Shown in pieces: positions 5,965 through 5,969 of a stretch of 5,969 nt of DNA. The DNA is taken from positions 1 through 5,969 of the forward strand of contig RFJH01000297.1 in the NCBI GenBank assembly GCA_003694975.1, read 5' to 3'. The notes beneath the pieces are model-generated. The model did not search any database. It was not told the origin of the DNA and saw nothing but the letters and a program-made list of their open reading frames with translations. Position 1 is the first letter of the stretch; each line of letters opens with the position of its first letter. Both the position numbers and the translations under genes were made by a program. The stretch is from Anaerolineae bacterium (GTDB lineage: Bacteria; Chloroflexota; Anaerolineae; Anaerolineales; Villigracilaceae).

Positions 5965-5969
5965 GGAGA
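5965..5969 (+). promoter_or_regulatory. Shine-Dalgarno-like GGAGA at the window edge
   Basis: GGAGA occupies the last five bases, about 30 bases after the inferred start site of the candidate promoter. No ATG follows before the window ends. If real, a start codon should lie about 5-9 bases beyond the edge. The motif is short and could be chance. Confidence 0.25.

Overview
The window reads as a high-GC bacterial chromosome segment, most likely from a member of the Chloroflexota, perhaps Anaerolineae-like. Three things point there. One is the GH13 protein type. Another is the lipoprotein, whose signal peptide is followed by an 'ATLAALPT...TPYPSPTP' linker. The third is the intergenic array of short ACGAATGGC / TTCGTGTCC / CATCCGTGTT units. 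The assignment rests on recalled family resemblance, not on a marker gene.

Layout. Positions 1-252 hold a composite array of degenerate 9-bp and 10-bp repeats. It contains no convincing gene of its own and runs into the 3' end of the first gene. Positions 221-2824 (minus) encode a large cytoplasmic alpha-amylase-family (GH13) protein. Positions 2825-2876 are a compact divergent control region: a 32-bp imperfect dyad whose two arms each contain a -10-like hexamer, one facing each way. Positions 2877-5159 (plus) encode a multi-pass membrane sensor histidine kinase with GAF, HisKA and HATPase_c domains, probably from a leaderless transcript. Its stop codon overlaps the start of a small lipoprotein gene (5156-5806, plus). 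A strong intrinsic terminator follows at 5841-5870. The last 100 bases look like a new control region for a gene just beyond the right edge: TGACC repeats at 11-bp and 22-bp offsets, a candidate -35/-10 pair, and a Shine-Dalgarno-like GGAGA at the very end.

How the parts may work together. The kinase and lipoprotein form a tight two-gene operon with no response regulator in view, so the lipoprotein may be an outer-face partner of the kinase. The amylase is transcribed divergently from the shared dyad, so one regulator binding there could control alpha-glucan breakdown and the sensor operon together. These functional links are inferred from layout. The domain and motif calls are read from the sequence. 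No established defence, CRISPR or mobile-element system was seen.
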